A stretch of 14,105 bases of DNA from CAZVNZ01 sp964628515 (GCA_964628515.1 CAZVNZ010000045.1:1-14105); one strand, 5' to 3'; shown: positions 6,426 through 14,079, numbered from the stretch's first letter. Made by a program: numbers and translations. The notes: generated from the sequence alone by a model not told the origin.

Positions 6426-9025
6426 AGTTTTTGCAAAAACAACAGCCGCTCTTCCAACTTTTCTAAAATGCCTTTGTATTTGCCCACTTTTTCTCGTTCT
6501 TCCTCTATTACATTTGCCGGTGCTTTTTTGGTAAAGCCTTCGTTGTTTAGCTTGCCCTCCGCACGCATAATTTCTTTTTTGGTGGTTTCTATTTCCTTTT
6601 TAATGCGCTCTGTTTCCTGCCCGATGTCTATAAGCTCCGCTAAAGGCATAAATGCCTCGCCTGCCTCGCAAACCACACTAACACAGTTTTTTGGTGATTG
6701 TTCTACAATTTCCACTTCGCTTGCATAGCCTAATTTTTTAATATATTCTGCGCAAGCATCTATTGCAGGAGCATTTTGCGTTAAAACGGATACTTTTACC
6801 TTTACACCCGGAGAAACGTTCATTTCCGCACGCATTGCACGTATTTTGCGTATCATCTCCATTACTGTACCCATCATATGCGCTTGATTTTCGTAACCGC
6901 TAAATTTAACCGTGGGCCAACTGCTTGTCATAATAGTTTCTTCGCTATTTGGCAGGTTTAGGTAAATTTCTTCTGTAATAAAGGGCATAAAAGGGTGCAG
7001 TAGCTTTAAAATGTTTTTAAGAGCATACACAAGTACACTTAATGTATTTACATCCTTTGGCTCGTTGTATAAACGAGGTTTGGACATTTCTATATACCAA
7101 TCGCAAAACTCGCTCCAAGAAAAATCGTATATTTTTTGTGCCGCCAAACCTAAGTCAAACTTTTCTATGCAATCCGTTGCCTCGGTTATTAAGGTGTTGA
7201 GGTTGGTTAGCAACCATTTATCCGCAATATCCAATTTGGTTTCGTCTATGGGGGGTATTTCCCCTTCCACATTCATCATTACAAAACGGGAAGCATTCCA
7301 AATTTTGTTGGCAAAGTTACGTGCCGCCTCCACCTTTTCGTAATAAAAACGCATATCATTACCCGGGCTTATGCCTATTGCCAACGAAAATCTTAGGGCA
7401 TCCGCACCGTATTTGTCTATAACTTCCAATGGGTCTATGCCATTGTTTAAAGATTTTGACATTTTGCGTCCCTGAGAGTCCCTAACAATTCCGTGAATAT
7501 TAATAAACTCAAATGGTGGTTTGCCCATTACCTCTATGCCAAAAATCATCATACGTGCAACCCAGAAAAATATAATATCGTAAGCGGTTACAAGCACGTT
7601 GGTGGGATAGAAAAACTCTAAGTCCTCGTTTTTATCCGGCCAGCCTAATGTGGAGAAAGGCCACATGCCCGAGGAAAACCAAGTGTCTAAAACATCTTCG
7701 TCCTGTGTAAAGGCTGTGCAACCGCAGTTTTCGCACTTACTCGGCGGTGTTTTTGCTACCGTTAGTGTTCCGCAATCATCACAATAAAAAGCAGGAATTC
7801 TATGCCCCCACCATAATTGACGGGAGACACACCAGTCCTTAATATTTTCCAGCCAGTTATAGTAGGTTTTTGCGTATTTTTCCGGCACGAATTTTACCTC
7901 GCCGTTTTTAACAACATCTAAAGCAGGCTGTGCAAGCGCTTTCATACTTACAAACCATTGCTTTGAAATAATCGGCTCAATTACTGTGGAGCATCTGTAA
8001 CAACCCCCTACATTGTGGGTGTAATCTTCTATTTTTACAAGCTCTCCGCTTGTTTGTAAATCGTTAATTATTTGCTTGCGTGCCTCGTACCGCTCAAGCC
8101 CGCAGTATTTGCCCCCAAGGTCGTTTACTACGCCACCATCATCAAGAACCCTAATAATAGGAAGGTTGTGACGCATTGCAACCTCATAGTCGTTTGGGTC
8201 GTGGGCAGGCGTTATTTTTACCGCACCCGTACCAAACTCCATATCCACATAATCGTCCGCTACAACGGGGATAGGTTTGTTTAGCAATGGTAGTATTACA
8301 TTTTTGCCTATTAAATCTTTGTACCGCTCGTCTTTAGGATTAACCGCAACGGCAGTATCTCCAAGCATAGTTTCGGGGCGGGTGGTGGCTACGGTAATAC
8401 TTTGAGTTTTATCCTCCGAAAAATATTTTACGTACCACAAATGGGATTGCTTTTCCTCGTAATTAACCTCGGCATCCGAAAGTGCTGTTTGGCAGGTGGG
8501 GCACCAATTTATTATGCGGTTGCCCTGATATATAAGCCCTTTATTGTATAAATTGATAAATACCTCTGTAACGGCCTTATTACAGCCTTCGTCCATAGTA
8601 AAGCGCTCTCTTTCCCAATCTAAAGAAGACCCCAATTTTTTTAATTGTTGAACGATTTTACCGCCGTACTGCTCTTTCCATTGCCATGCACGCTTTAAAA
8701 ACCCTTCTCTGCCAAGCTCTTCTTTGGTAGTGCCTTCCTCGTTTAGTGCTTCTACAATTTTTACCTCCGTTGCAATACTTGCGTGATCCGTACCCGGCAT
8801 CCATAAAGCGCAATAGCCTTGCATACGTTTGGTACGTATTATGCAGTCTTGTATCATATTATCCAAGGCATGCCCCATATGCAGTTGCCCTGTGATGTTT
8901 GGCGGTGGAATTACTATCGTATAGGGTTTTTTATTTTTGTCTGCCACAGCATGAAAATACTTTTTTTCCAGCCATTTTGCATATATTTTGTCTTCAATTT
9001 GTTTGGGATTATAGGTAGATTCCAT
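6422..9025 (-). CDS. valS: Valyl-tRNA synthetase
   Basis: A cytoplasmic class I aminoacyl-tRNA synthetase that charges tRNA-Val, 867 residues, within the normal bacterial range of about 870-950. Motifs in order: PPNITGQLHMGH with the HIGH-type signature HMGH (49-52), cysteine pairs C175/C178 and C342/C345, the editing domain (about 190-340) with TTRPETM (214-220) and GTGAVKITPAHDPNDYE (265-281), cysteine pairs C415/C418 and C431/C434 that may bind zinc, KMSKS (521-525), the anticodon-binding helical region (about 600-740), and a C-terminal coiled coil (about 800-865) typical of ValRS. The start has AAAGGAAT just upstream. It follows a 65-residue membrane protein gene by 51 bases with no terminator between, and overlaps the folC-like gene, so the three are probably one transcript. 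I saw no T-box core upstream, although many clostridial valS genes have one. Confidence 0.98.
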   Translation of the reverse strand: MESTYNPKQIEDKIYAKWLEKKYFHAVADKNKKPYTIVIPPPNITGQLHMGHALDNMIQDCIIRTKRMQGYCALWMPGTDHASIATEVKIVEALNEEGTTKEELGREGFLKRAWQWKEQYGGKIVQQLKKLGSSLDWERERFTMDEGCNKAVTEVFINLYNKGLIYQGNRIINWCPTCQTALSDAEVNYEEKQSHLWYVKYFSEDKTQSITVATTRPETMLGDTAVAVNPKDERYKDLIGKNVILPLLNKPIPVVADDYVDMEFGTGAVKITPAHDPNDYEVAMRHNLPIIRVLDDGGVVNDLGGKYCGLERYEARKQIINDLQTSGELVKIEDYTHNVGGCYRCSTVIEPIISKQWFVSMKALAQPALDVVKNGEVKFVPEKYAKTYYNWLENIKDWCVSRQLWWGHRIPAFYCDDCGTLTVAKTPPSKCENCGCTAFTQDEDVLDTWFSSGMWPFSTLGWPDKNEDLEFFYPTNVLVTAYDIIFFWVARMMIFGIEVMGKPPFEFINIHGIVRDSQGRKMSKSLNNGIDPLEVIDKYGADALRFSLAIGISPGNDMRFYYEKVEAARNFANKIWNASRFVMMNVEGEIPPIDETKLDIADKWLLTNLNTLITEATDCIEKFDLGLAAQKIYDFSWSEFCDWYIEMSKPRLYNEPKDVNTLSVLVYALKNILKLLHPFMPFITEEIYLNLPNSEETIMTSSWPTVKFSGYENQAHMMGTVMEMIRKIRAMRAEMNVSPGVKVKVSVLTQNAPAIDACAEYIKKLGYASEVEIVEQSPKNCVSVVCEAGEAFMPLAELIDIGQETERIKKEIETTKKEIMRAEGKLNNEGFTKKAPANVIEEEREKVGKYKGILEKLEERLLFLQKL

Positions 9026-9076
9026 AATTATTCCTTTCGAGTTTTAATTGCATTTTAAATAGTATTAATAATTTTG

Positions 9077-9274
9077 CTATATAATGCCTAAAATAAGCAA
9101 AAAGCCCAAAACCACTCCCACTAAGCCTATAATCTTAACAATAAGCTCTTTTTTGGAGTATTGACCTTTTGGGGTGTTTGATATTTTTTTTGATAAAAAA
9201 TTAGTTAGTGCTCCTGCAATAAGCAGTATTAAGCCTATAATTTCTTTTGCTCCTATTGTTGTAAAAAAATTCAT
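9077..9274 (-). CDS. Small two-helix membrane protein of unknown function
   Basis: A 65-residue protein that I do not recognise. Two hydrophobic helices (about residues 11-28 and 44-65) flank a short loop rich in lysine (K29, K30, K36, K41, K42). By the positive-inside rule the loop should face the cytoplasm and both ends the outside. The gene is credible despite its size: GGAGG (9285-9281) lies six bases ahead of the ATG, TATAAT is just upstream, and the frame fills the space before valS. It is the first gene of the presumed unit with valS and folC. No signal peptidase site, catalytic motif or toxin-like feature is visible. The membrane topology is a prediction and the link with valS may be only positional. 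Confidence 0.7.
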   Translation of the reverse strand: MNFFTTIGAKEIIGLILLIAGALTNFLSKKISNTPKGQYSKKELIVKIIGLVGVVLGFLLILGII

Positions 9275-9292
9275 AAAAAGCCTCCGAGTAGT

Positions 9293-9321
9293 ATTATATC
9301 AAAAAATCCTTCGTTTTGGAA
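9293..9321 (-). promoter_or_regulatory. Promoter of the small membrane protein-valS-folC unit
   Basis: On the minus strand TTCCAA (9321-9316) and a perfect TATAAT (9298-9293) are spaced by 17 bases. The -35 is weak. Transcription would start about at 9286, almost at the ribosome binding site, so the leader would be only about 12 bases. That leaves no room for an attenuator or T-box downstream of this promoter. Confidence 0.5.
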
Positions 9322-9345
9322 TAGGTAATTGGTGGGGGGTATAAT
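9316..9345 (+). promoter_or_regulatory. Possible plus-strand promoter facing the unknown gene pair
   Basis: TTGGAA (9316-9321) and TATAAT (9340-9345) are spaced by 18 bases on the plus strand. The -35 uses the same six bases as the minus-strand promoter, read from the other strand. A transcript would begin near 9352, run through two hairpins and continue antisense to the 173-residue gene. There is no plus-strand gene here, so it may be non-functional or make a short RNA. Confidence 0.25.
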
Positions 9346-9359
9346 GTAGAAGTTATAGC

Positions 9360-9386
9360 AGTATTAGCATTGGTATTGCTAATACT
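9360..9386. repeat. Perfect inverted repeat
   Basis: AGTATTAGCA (9360-9369) and TGCTAATACT (9377-9386) pair perfectly over ten bases around a seven-base loop. No T run follows on either strand. It lies between the unknown gene and the promoter of the valS unit. It might be an operator, an RNA hairpin, or an auxiliary terminator stem. Confidence 0.55.
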
Positions 9387-9404
9387 TATTGGTATAAAGC
9401 AAAT

Positions 9405-9428
9405 ACCGCTCTCATAGTCGAGAACGGT
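9405..9428 (-). terminator. Probable terminator of the CapA-like gene pair
   Basis: On the minus strand ACCGTTCTC (9428-9420) pairs with GAGAGCGGT (9413-9405) over nine bases with one G-T pair and a six-base loop, followed by ATTTGCTTT. It begins 38 bases past the stop of the 173-residue gene. The stem is good and the T run is imperfect, so termination is plausible but may be partial. The plus-strand version has a mismatch. Confidence 0.5.
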
Positions 9429-9465
9429 TATTAGTTATTAATAGTATTTATAAAGGCACAGGTAT

Positions 9466-9987
9466 CTATTTACCCTCCCCTTTATTCCATCGTCGATTCT
9501 CGTCCGCTAAAAAAATCTCCGCAACAATATCCTTACTGCTTGGTAATTTATTTATAAACAACGATTTATTATAAATATCGTCTATTACCGCACCTGCAAT
9601 AAGCTCCTTTGTTACCCCTACCTCTTCGTCTTTTTTGGGGGATTGTACAAACAATGTGTCTAATACCTGCTCTGCAATAACCGTTTTAATATCCGAAGTT
9701 TTTTCCGGATTAAAATAGCCTTTTTCTTCGTTAAAATATTTGGTTTTGGTTATAATTGCAATTACTTCTTTGTCTATTGTGTAGTTATCTATTACGCTTT
9801 TTGCATACTTGTCAAGCAAAACAAGTTGACTGTCCAAAACTCCAAGTGTGTCTATGCAAGCAACCTTTTGCCCTATTGTAAAATCCTCATTAGAATAAAT
9901 GATTTCTGCGTAAACTAAACTGTATTTTGCCATCTCCAACGGCAAGGCGGAAAGCTTTAAATGCTCCTTAATTTTTGCAATATACAT
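9466..9987 (-). CDS. Protein of unknown function, coupled to the CapA-like gene
   Basis: A 173-residue protein that I cannot assign to a family. It has no signal peptide and no membrane helix; it looks mostly helical, mixed-charge and cytoplasmic, with a polar KGEGK tail. A lysine- and glutamate-rich linker (about 117-125) separates two helical halves. The gene is tied to its upstream neighbour: its ribosome binding site GAGGG (9999-9995) overlaps the TGA stop (10000-9998) of the CapA-like gene, and the start follows that stop by ten bases, so translation is probably coupled. This suggests a shared role, but the partner is exported and this protein appears not to be. It lacks cysteine or histidine clusters and recognisable nucleotide-binding motifs. 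Confidence 0.75.
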   Translation of the reverse strand: MYIAKIKEHLKLSALPLEMAKYSLVYAEIIYSNEDFTIGQKVACIDTLGVLDSQLVLLDKYAKSVIDNYTIDKEVIAIITKTKYFNEEKGYFNPEKTSDIKTVIAEQVLDTLFVQSPKKDEEVGVTKELIAGAVIDDIYNKSLFINKLPSSKDIVAEIFLADENRRWNKGEGK

Positions 9988-9997
9988 ATTTTTACCC

Positions 9998-11305
9998 TCA
10001 GCTTACAGGTGTAATGTTGTCCGTACCCAAAACAGCTACAACCTCGTTATTAATATTGGTTGCTAAACTTTTTTGTTGATCATCCCTATATAAATACTTT
10101 TCTTTAAAACACGGCAGTATTTCGCTTGCAACGTTTTGAGTGTAGTTATAGGTAGGAATGTATCTTACATTTTCTATAATAACATCCCCGTCCTTTTTTA
10201 TTGCATCCAAAAATAATAAGGCAGAAACATTAGAAGTATTTACGTCCTTAACCGCACTTCCTAAAGAAAAAACGGCTACCTTTCCGCTATTATCTCCTGC
10301 TGTGTATACCTCTGCATTTTGAAGCTCGTCTATTCCACTGCCGATTATAATGTCTGCACCCTCATTTAAAAACAGCTCCGCATACTCTTTTTGTCTTTCT
10401 AAAGGTATGCTTTCTACCTTTTGATTATAACACAAATTTATAATTATTACATCTGCTCCGCTATCCTTTAACCCCTTTATATCCTCAATTATTTTTTCTT
10501 TATTTATAAAATTAACCGCATTACGCAAATCTACAATATTATACCCCGTTTCCTCCCCTGCTATGTCTGTGCCCACTGCCGATGTGTATGTGGAAATTGC
10601 AATGTTAATATCCTTAATTGTTTTTGTGTAGGCTTTATTTTCATCATTTAAAGTATTGGTGCCCACCTTGCTTAACTCTTTTTCCAAAATATTGCTGATT
10701 GTCCGCTCCACACCTATTTTACCTTTATCTAAGGTATGCCCGTTTGCTGTATTTATTACATCAAAACCTGCATTTTTTATGGCTTCCAGTATTTCAGTGG
10801 GCGCATTTGCAATGTAATTATCTTCCGCACCTTCGGAATACCCTAAAGCGTCCCCCGCTACCGGCGAACTTAAATTTATCATGGCTATATCTGCTTTTTG
10901 TACAAATGGTGATACTCCGCTAAACATAGGCGAAAAATCGTAACCATATGCCTTTTTTGCACCCTCCACTTGTTTTGGCGATACATAAACTTCCCCCATT
11001 AAACCTATTGTAACCGCTTCATCATTAACGGCTAATTCTAAATTTTGAATATCCTCTTCTTGCTCTAAAGCGCCGTTAGGGTCGTAGGGCACTTCTACCG
11101 GCATTTCTTGCACCACGGCGTCTGTGGACTCGTACATATTAGGTGATACCGTAGGGACTTCCGTTTCTTGAGCATCCGGCGTTGCTTTTGCATCGGTATT
11201 CGTAAAGGAGACGTCACTAAAATCTATGGCATTAACCGCTGCCATGCTTATAGCTACTGTAATCATAATAATAACGCAAGCTATCATTTTTTTTACATTT
11301 CCCAT
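9998..11305 (-). CDS. CapA/PgsA-like protein with degenerate active site, exported
   Basis: A CapA-family (PGA_cap) relative of about 435 residues, related to metallophosphoesterases acting in polyglutamate or capsule export. Residues are numbered from the GTG at 11320. A hydrophobic signal anchor (about 11-30) precedes an acidic, proline- and threonine-containing linker (about 35-100), and the domain spans about 103-390. The fold follows the family, for example ERQKEYAELFLNEGADIIIG (308-327) and GFDVINTANGHTLDKG (185-200). The ligands do not: GD is MGE (108-110), NLE is NLS (149-151), NNH is NGH (193-195), HWG is NLCYN (295-299) and GHHPH is GSGID (327-331). It is probably catalytically dead and may bind rather than cleave. 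I prefer the ATG at 11305, giving a start at MGNVKK; GTG at 11320 overlaps its own GAGGTG. Confidence 0.8.
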   Translation of the reverse strand: MGNVKKMIACVIIMITVAISMAAVNAIDFSDVSFTNTDAKATPDAQETEVPTVSPNMYESTDAVVQEMPVEVPYDPNGALEQEEDIQNLELAVNDEAVTIGLMGEVYVSPKQVEGAKKAYGYDFSPMFSGVSPFVQKADIAMINLSSPVAGDALGYSEGAEDNYIANAPTEILEAIKNAGFDVINTANGHTLDKGKIGVERTISNILEKELSKVGTNTLNDENKAYTKTIKDINIAISTYTSAVGTDIAGEETGYNIVDLRNAVNFINKEKIIEDIKGLKDSGADVIIINLCYNQKVESIPLERQKEYAELFLNEGADIIIGSGIDELQNAEVYTAGDNSGKVAVFSLGSAVKDVNTSNVSALLFLDAIKKDGDVIIENVRYIPTYNYTQNVASEILPCFKEKYLYRDDQQKSLATNINNEVVAVLGTDNITPVS

Positions 11306-11381
11306 ACCTTTAAAAAACACCTCAATCGATAAAAATATCTTTTCCTATTTGCACTCTTTCGTCTAATGTAAATATATAACA

Positions 11382-11410
11382 ATTATATACAATTATTAGA
11401 AAAATTTCCA
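11382..11410 (-). promoter_or_regulatory. Promoter of the CapA-like gene pair
   Basis: On the minus strand TGGAAA (11410-11405) and TATAAT (11387-11382) are spaced by 17 bases. The transcript would start near 11375, about 70 bases ahead of the preferred start codon. With the terminator behind htpG at 11431-11467, this makes the pair an independent unit. Confidence 0.6.
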
Positions 11411-11430
11411 CAATATTTTTTTTAGTAAGG

Positions 11431-11467
11431 AAAAACCGCCGTTTTTTTACTGTAAACGGCGGTTTTT
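11431..11467. terminator. Terminator behind htpG
   Basis: CCGCCGTTT (11436-11444) pairs with AAACGGCGG (11454-11462) over nine bases around a nine-base loop, with five A and five T on the flanks (11431-11435 and 11463-11467) extending the stem. It begins two bases after the htpG stop codon on the minus strand and is flanked by T runs on both strands, so it could stop transcription in either direction. Confidence 0.92.
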
Positions 11468-11469
11468 AG

Positions 11470-13314
11470 TTATTTCATAAGTTTGCAAATGTTGTTGGTA
11501 AACTCCACAGGGTCCTCTATGGGCAAACCCTCTATTAACAACGCTTGGTCGTAGAGCAGGTTTGCATAGGTTTTAAGCTTATCTTTGTCCTCTTCGTAAG
11601 CCTTTTTTATTGCCTCAAATACATTATGCTCCACATTAATTTCAAGCACTTTATCCGCACTTATTTTTTCGTTATTGGGCATCATATTTAGCACTTTTTC
11701 CATTTCTATGGATAAGTCTCCTGCGCTTGAAAGGCATACCGCATGGCTTTTTAGCTTGTTTGATGCCTTAACATCGCTTACCTTTCCTTTTAGCTCCTCT
11801 TTTAAACATTCAAACAACTCTTTGTTGCTTTCTTGGATTTTTTCGTCTACCTTATTTTCTATGCCTGTATCTTTGCTGGATACCGATTTAAACTCCTTTT
11901 CTTTATAGGTGTTTAACATACGCACCGCAAATTCGTCTACATCGTCTGTAAAATAAAGTATTTCGTAATCGCTTTCCTTAACCATTTCCGTTTGCGGAAG
12001 TTTGTCTATTCGCTCTATGCTGTCTCCGCTTGCAAAATATATGTATTTTTGATCTTCTTTCATACGAGAAACGTACTCATCTAAAGTAACCTGCTTTTTC
12101 TCCTTAGAGGAGTAAAACATAATTAAGTCCTCAAGCACTTCTTTATTCATCCCGTAATCGCTGTATACCCCGTATTTCAGACTTCTGCCAAAGGCTTCAA
12201 AAAACTTTTCGTAAGTCTCTCTGTCGTTTTTTTGAATAGCCAAAAGTTCGTTTTTAATTTTTTCTCTTAACCTTTTTGCAATAAATTTTAATTGTCTGTC
12301 GTGCTGTAAAATCTCTCTTGAAATATTTAGGGATAAATCGGAAGAATCCACAAGCCCTTTTACAAATCCAAAATAATCGGGCAGTAAATCTCCGCATTTA
12401 TTCATAATTAGCACACCGCTTGAGTACAGCTCTAAGCCCTTTTCGTACTCTTTTGTGTATAAATCATATGGAGTGCTTGAAGGTATGTACATTAGTGCAT
12501 TATAGCTAACCGTACCGTCCACGCTTACGTGTATGTGTTTTAGAGGTTTGTCAAAACCAAAATGCTTTTCTTGATAAAAATTTTCGTAGTCCTCCTCGCT
12601 GATTTCGTTTTTATTTTTTCTCCATAGAGGCACCATGCTGTTTAGTGTTTGGTCCTCAAATTCCACATCCTTATCGTCCTCTTTTTTGGAAATAAGCATT
12701 TTAATTGGGTATCTTATAAAATCCGAATACTTCTTAATTAGGCTTTTAATTCTAAATTCTTCTAAATATTCGTCGTATCTGTCATCATCTGTGTTTTCTT
12801 TTAGGTGAAGCACAATTTCCGTACCCACGGCATCTTTGGTTGTTTCCTCTATTGTGTAGCCTGCCGCTCCTTTTGATTCCCATTTATATGCGGTTTCTTC
12901 TCCCAATTTTTTGGTTGTAACCGTAATACAATCGGAAACCATAAAAGCAGAGTAAAAGCCTACTCCAAACTGCCCTATTATTTCGTGGTCGTCCTTTACT
13001 TCGTTTTCTCCTTTAAATGTGAGAGAACCGCTTTTTGCAATAACTCCTAAGTTGTTTTCCAACTCCTCTTTGTCCATACCTATGCCGGTGTCGGCAACAG
13101 TAAGTGTTCTGCTTTTTTTGTCCGCAATAATTCTAATGTAGTAATCCTCTTTATTAAAGGTTAGTTTATCGTCTGTAAGCGCAATATAATATACCTTATC
13201 TATGGCATCACTTGCATTGGATATTAACTCCCTTAAAAAGATTTCCTTGTGTGTGTAAATAGAATTAATCATTAAGTCAAGCAGTCTTTTAGATTCAGCC
13301 TTAAATTGTTTCAT
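11470..13314 (-). CDS. htpG: Molecular chaperone HtpG (Hsp90)
   Basis: A 614-residue bacterial Hsp90, a homodimeric ATP-dependent chaperone of the cytoplasm. The N-terminal GHKL ATPase domain shows LRELISNASDA (27-37) with catalytic E29, DTGIGM (75-80), and GQFGVGFYSAF (114-124). The middle domain carries LNISREILQ (329-337), where R333 matches the ATP-contacting arginine of E. coli HtpG. The C-terminal dimerisation domain follows from about 500 and ends without an MEEVD motif, as expected for bacteria. The length is close to the usual 620-630. The start is supported by AAGGAG, nine bases upstream; an overlapping out-of-frame ATG reaches a stop after five codons. It follows the kinase-like gene by 37 bases and is probably cotranscribed with it. 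No CIRCE element is visible. Confidence 0.98.
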   Translation of the reverse strand: MKQFKAESKRLLDLMINSIYTHKEIFLRELISNASDAIDKVYYIALTDDKLTFNKEDYYIRIIADKKSRTLTVADTGIGMDKEELENNLGVIAKSGSLTFKGENEVKDDHEIIGQFGVGFYSAFMVSDCITVTTKKLGEETAYKWESKGAAGYTIEETTKDAVGTEIVLHLKENTDDDRYDEYLEEFRIKSLIKKYSDFIRYPIKMLISKKEDDKDVEFEDQTLNSMVPLWRKNKNEISEEDYENFYQEKHFGFDKPLKHIHVSVDGTVSYNALMYIPSSTPYDLYTKEYEKGLELYSSGVLIMNKCGDLLPDYFGFVKGLVDSSDLSLNISREILQHDRQLKFIAKRLREKIKNELLAIQKNDRETYEKFFEAFGRSLKYGVYSDYGMNKEVLEDLIMFYSSKEKKQVTLDEYVSRMKEDQKYIYFASGDSIERIDKLPQTEMVKESDYEILYFTDDVDEFAVRMLNTYKEKEFKSVSSKDTGIENKVDEKIQESNKELFECLKEELKGKVSDVKASNKLKSHAVCLSSAGDLSIEMEKVLNMMPNNEKISADKVLEINVEHNVFEAIKKAYEEDKDKLKTYANLLYDQALLIEGLPIEDPVEFTNNICKLMK

Positions 13315-13351
13315 TAAGCATCACTCCTTTTAAATGTTTATATTAATGTAA

Positions 13352-13954
13352 TTATTTATTTAGTATTTCCTTAACTTTATTGAATAAAATATCTAATTTT
13401 TCGTCAAATGTGCAACCATTCTCTATTATTGCAAAGTTTGAATGAGGTTTCCACGCATCTACTACCTTCTCGTCTAACTCTATTGCTTGGGGAATGGTTT
13501 CTATGCGTGTAGCATTGTTTTCTAAAGTGTAGTAATCCTCCGCTCCCAGTGCCGCCGTTCTTAGATGAAATGCTGCATCATATCTATTTAAAGCATCCTC
13601 GTAGCTTAGCGGACTTAGCACTTTAAGATAGTTTTCCTCGCTCATATAGGCTTTTGGGTCTATAAGACTTCTGTCGCAAACAATAAGCACCTTATCGTAT
13701 TGCATATTTTGCGCCGCCTCAAAATATACGGTTTCTTTTGCAATTTGCAAATCGTTAAGCGCTTTTTGAAAAATATAAGAACCGCACTTATCATCTAAAT
13801 AATGAAGCCCTGCCGTTAGTAGCTCTGTTGCCGTTTCTGCCGCTATTATTGCCTTATAGCCTTCCCTTTTGGCAACTTCTCCGATTTTTTCAAGAGCGGT
13901 TGTTTTTCCACCGCAAGGTCCTCCGGTAATTACTATTTTTTTAATAATTTTCAT
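13352..13954 (-). CDS. P-loop AAA-type ATPase/kinase-like protein
   Basis: A 200-residue soluble P-loop NTPase resembling the AAA_28 group, which includes small nucleoside- or metabolite-kinase-like proteins. Visible are Walker A GGPCGGKT (11-18), a Walker B-like strand VLIVCDRSLID (89-99) with DRS as in deoxynucleoside and thymidylate kinases, and HLRTAALG (130-137) with R132 as a possible nucleotide contact. There is no signal peptide or membrane segment. The length fits the family and the gene seems intact. The start follows AGGGGT, about eight bases upstream, and the gene has its own strong promoter. htpG follows 37 bases downstream with no terminator between, so the two are probably one transcript. 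The substrate cannot be predicted, and a link to protein folding is only suggested by position. Confidence 0.82.
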   Translation of the reverse strand: MKIIKKIVITGGPCGGKTTALEKIGEVAKREGYKAIIAAETATELLTAGLHYLDDKCGSYIFQKALNDLQIAKETVYFEAAQNMQYDKVLIVCDRSLIDPKAYMSEENYLKVLSPLSYEDALNRYDAAFHLRTAALGAEDYYTLENNATRIETIPQAIELDEKVVDAWKPHSNFAIIENGCTFDEKLDILFNKVKEILNK

Positions 13955-13991
13955 ACGTATTACCCCTGTTTCTAATTTTTCTTACTGATAA

Positions 13992-14020
13992 ATTATACAA
14001 CATAGGCCTTTTTAATTCAA
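13992..14020 (-). promoter_or_regulatory. Promoter of the kinase-like gene and htpG
   Basis: On the minus strand TTGAAT (14020-14015) and a perfect TATAAT (13997-13992) are spaced by exactly 17 bases. The transcript should start near 13985, about 30 bases ahead of the first start codon. This is one of the two clearest promoters in the window. Confidence 0.8.
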
Positions 14021-14055
14021 GGGGGAGTTGTGGTTGGGGGTTGCTTTAAATGTTG

Positions 14056-14079
14056 AAGTGTCAATGATAGGTGACACTT
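14056..14079. repeat. Perfect inverted repeat upstream of the kinase-like gene
   Basis: AAGTGTCA (14056-14063) and TGACACTT (14072-14079) are perfect eight-base arms around an eight-base spacer, about 36 bases upstream of the -35. The symmetry and spacing would suit a dimeric regulator, and similar TGACAC-type repeats also occur at transposon ends. The window stops 26 bases later, so neither reading can be settled. Confidence 0.55.

Noticed and set aside
6411..6728. 105-codon plus-strand frame opposite the end of valS
   Set aside because: It is antisense to two well-supported genes and shows only a shadow composition rich in serine and phenylalanine.
10699..10923. 74-codon plus-strand frame rich in leucine
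   Set aside because: It is antisense to the CapA-like gene and has no promoter or ribosome binding site of its own.
13315..13351. Possible CIRCE or other heat-shock operator ahead of htpG
   Set aside because: No TTAGCACTC-N9-GAGTGCTAA repeat or other symmetric element is present, only a ribosome binding site.
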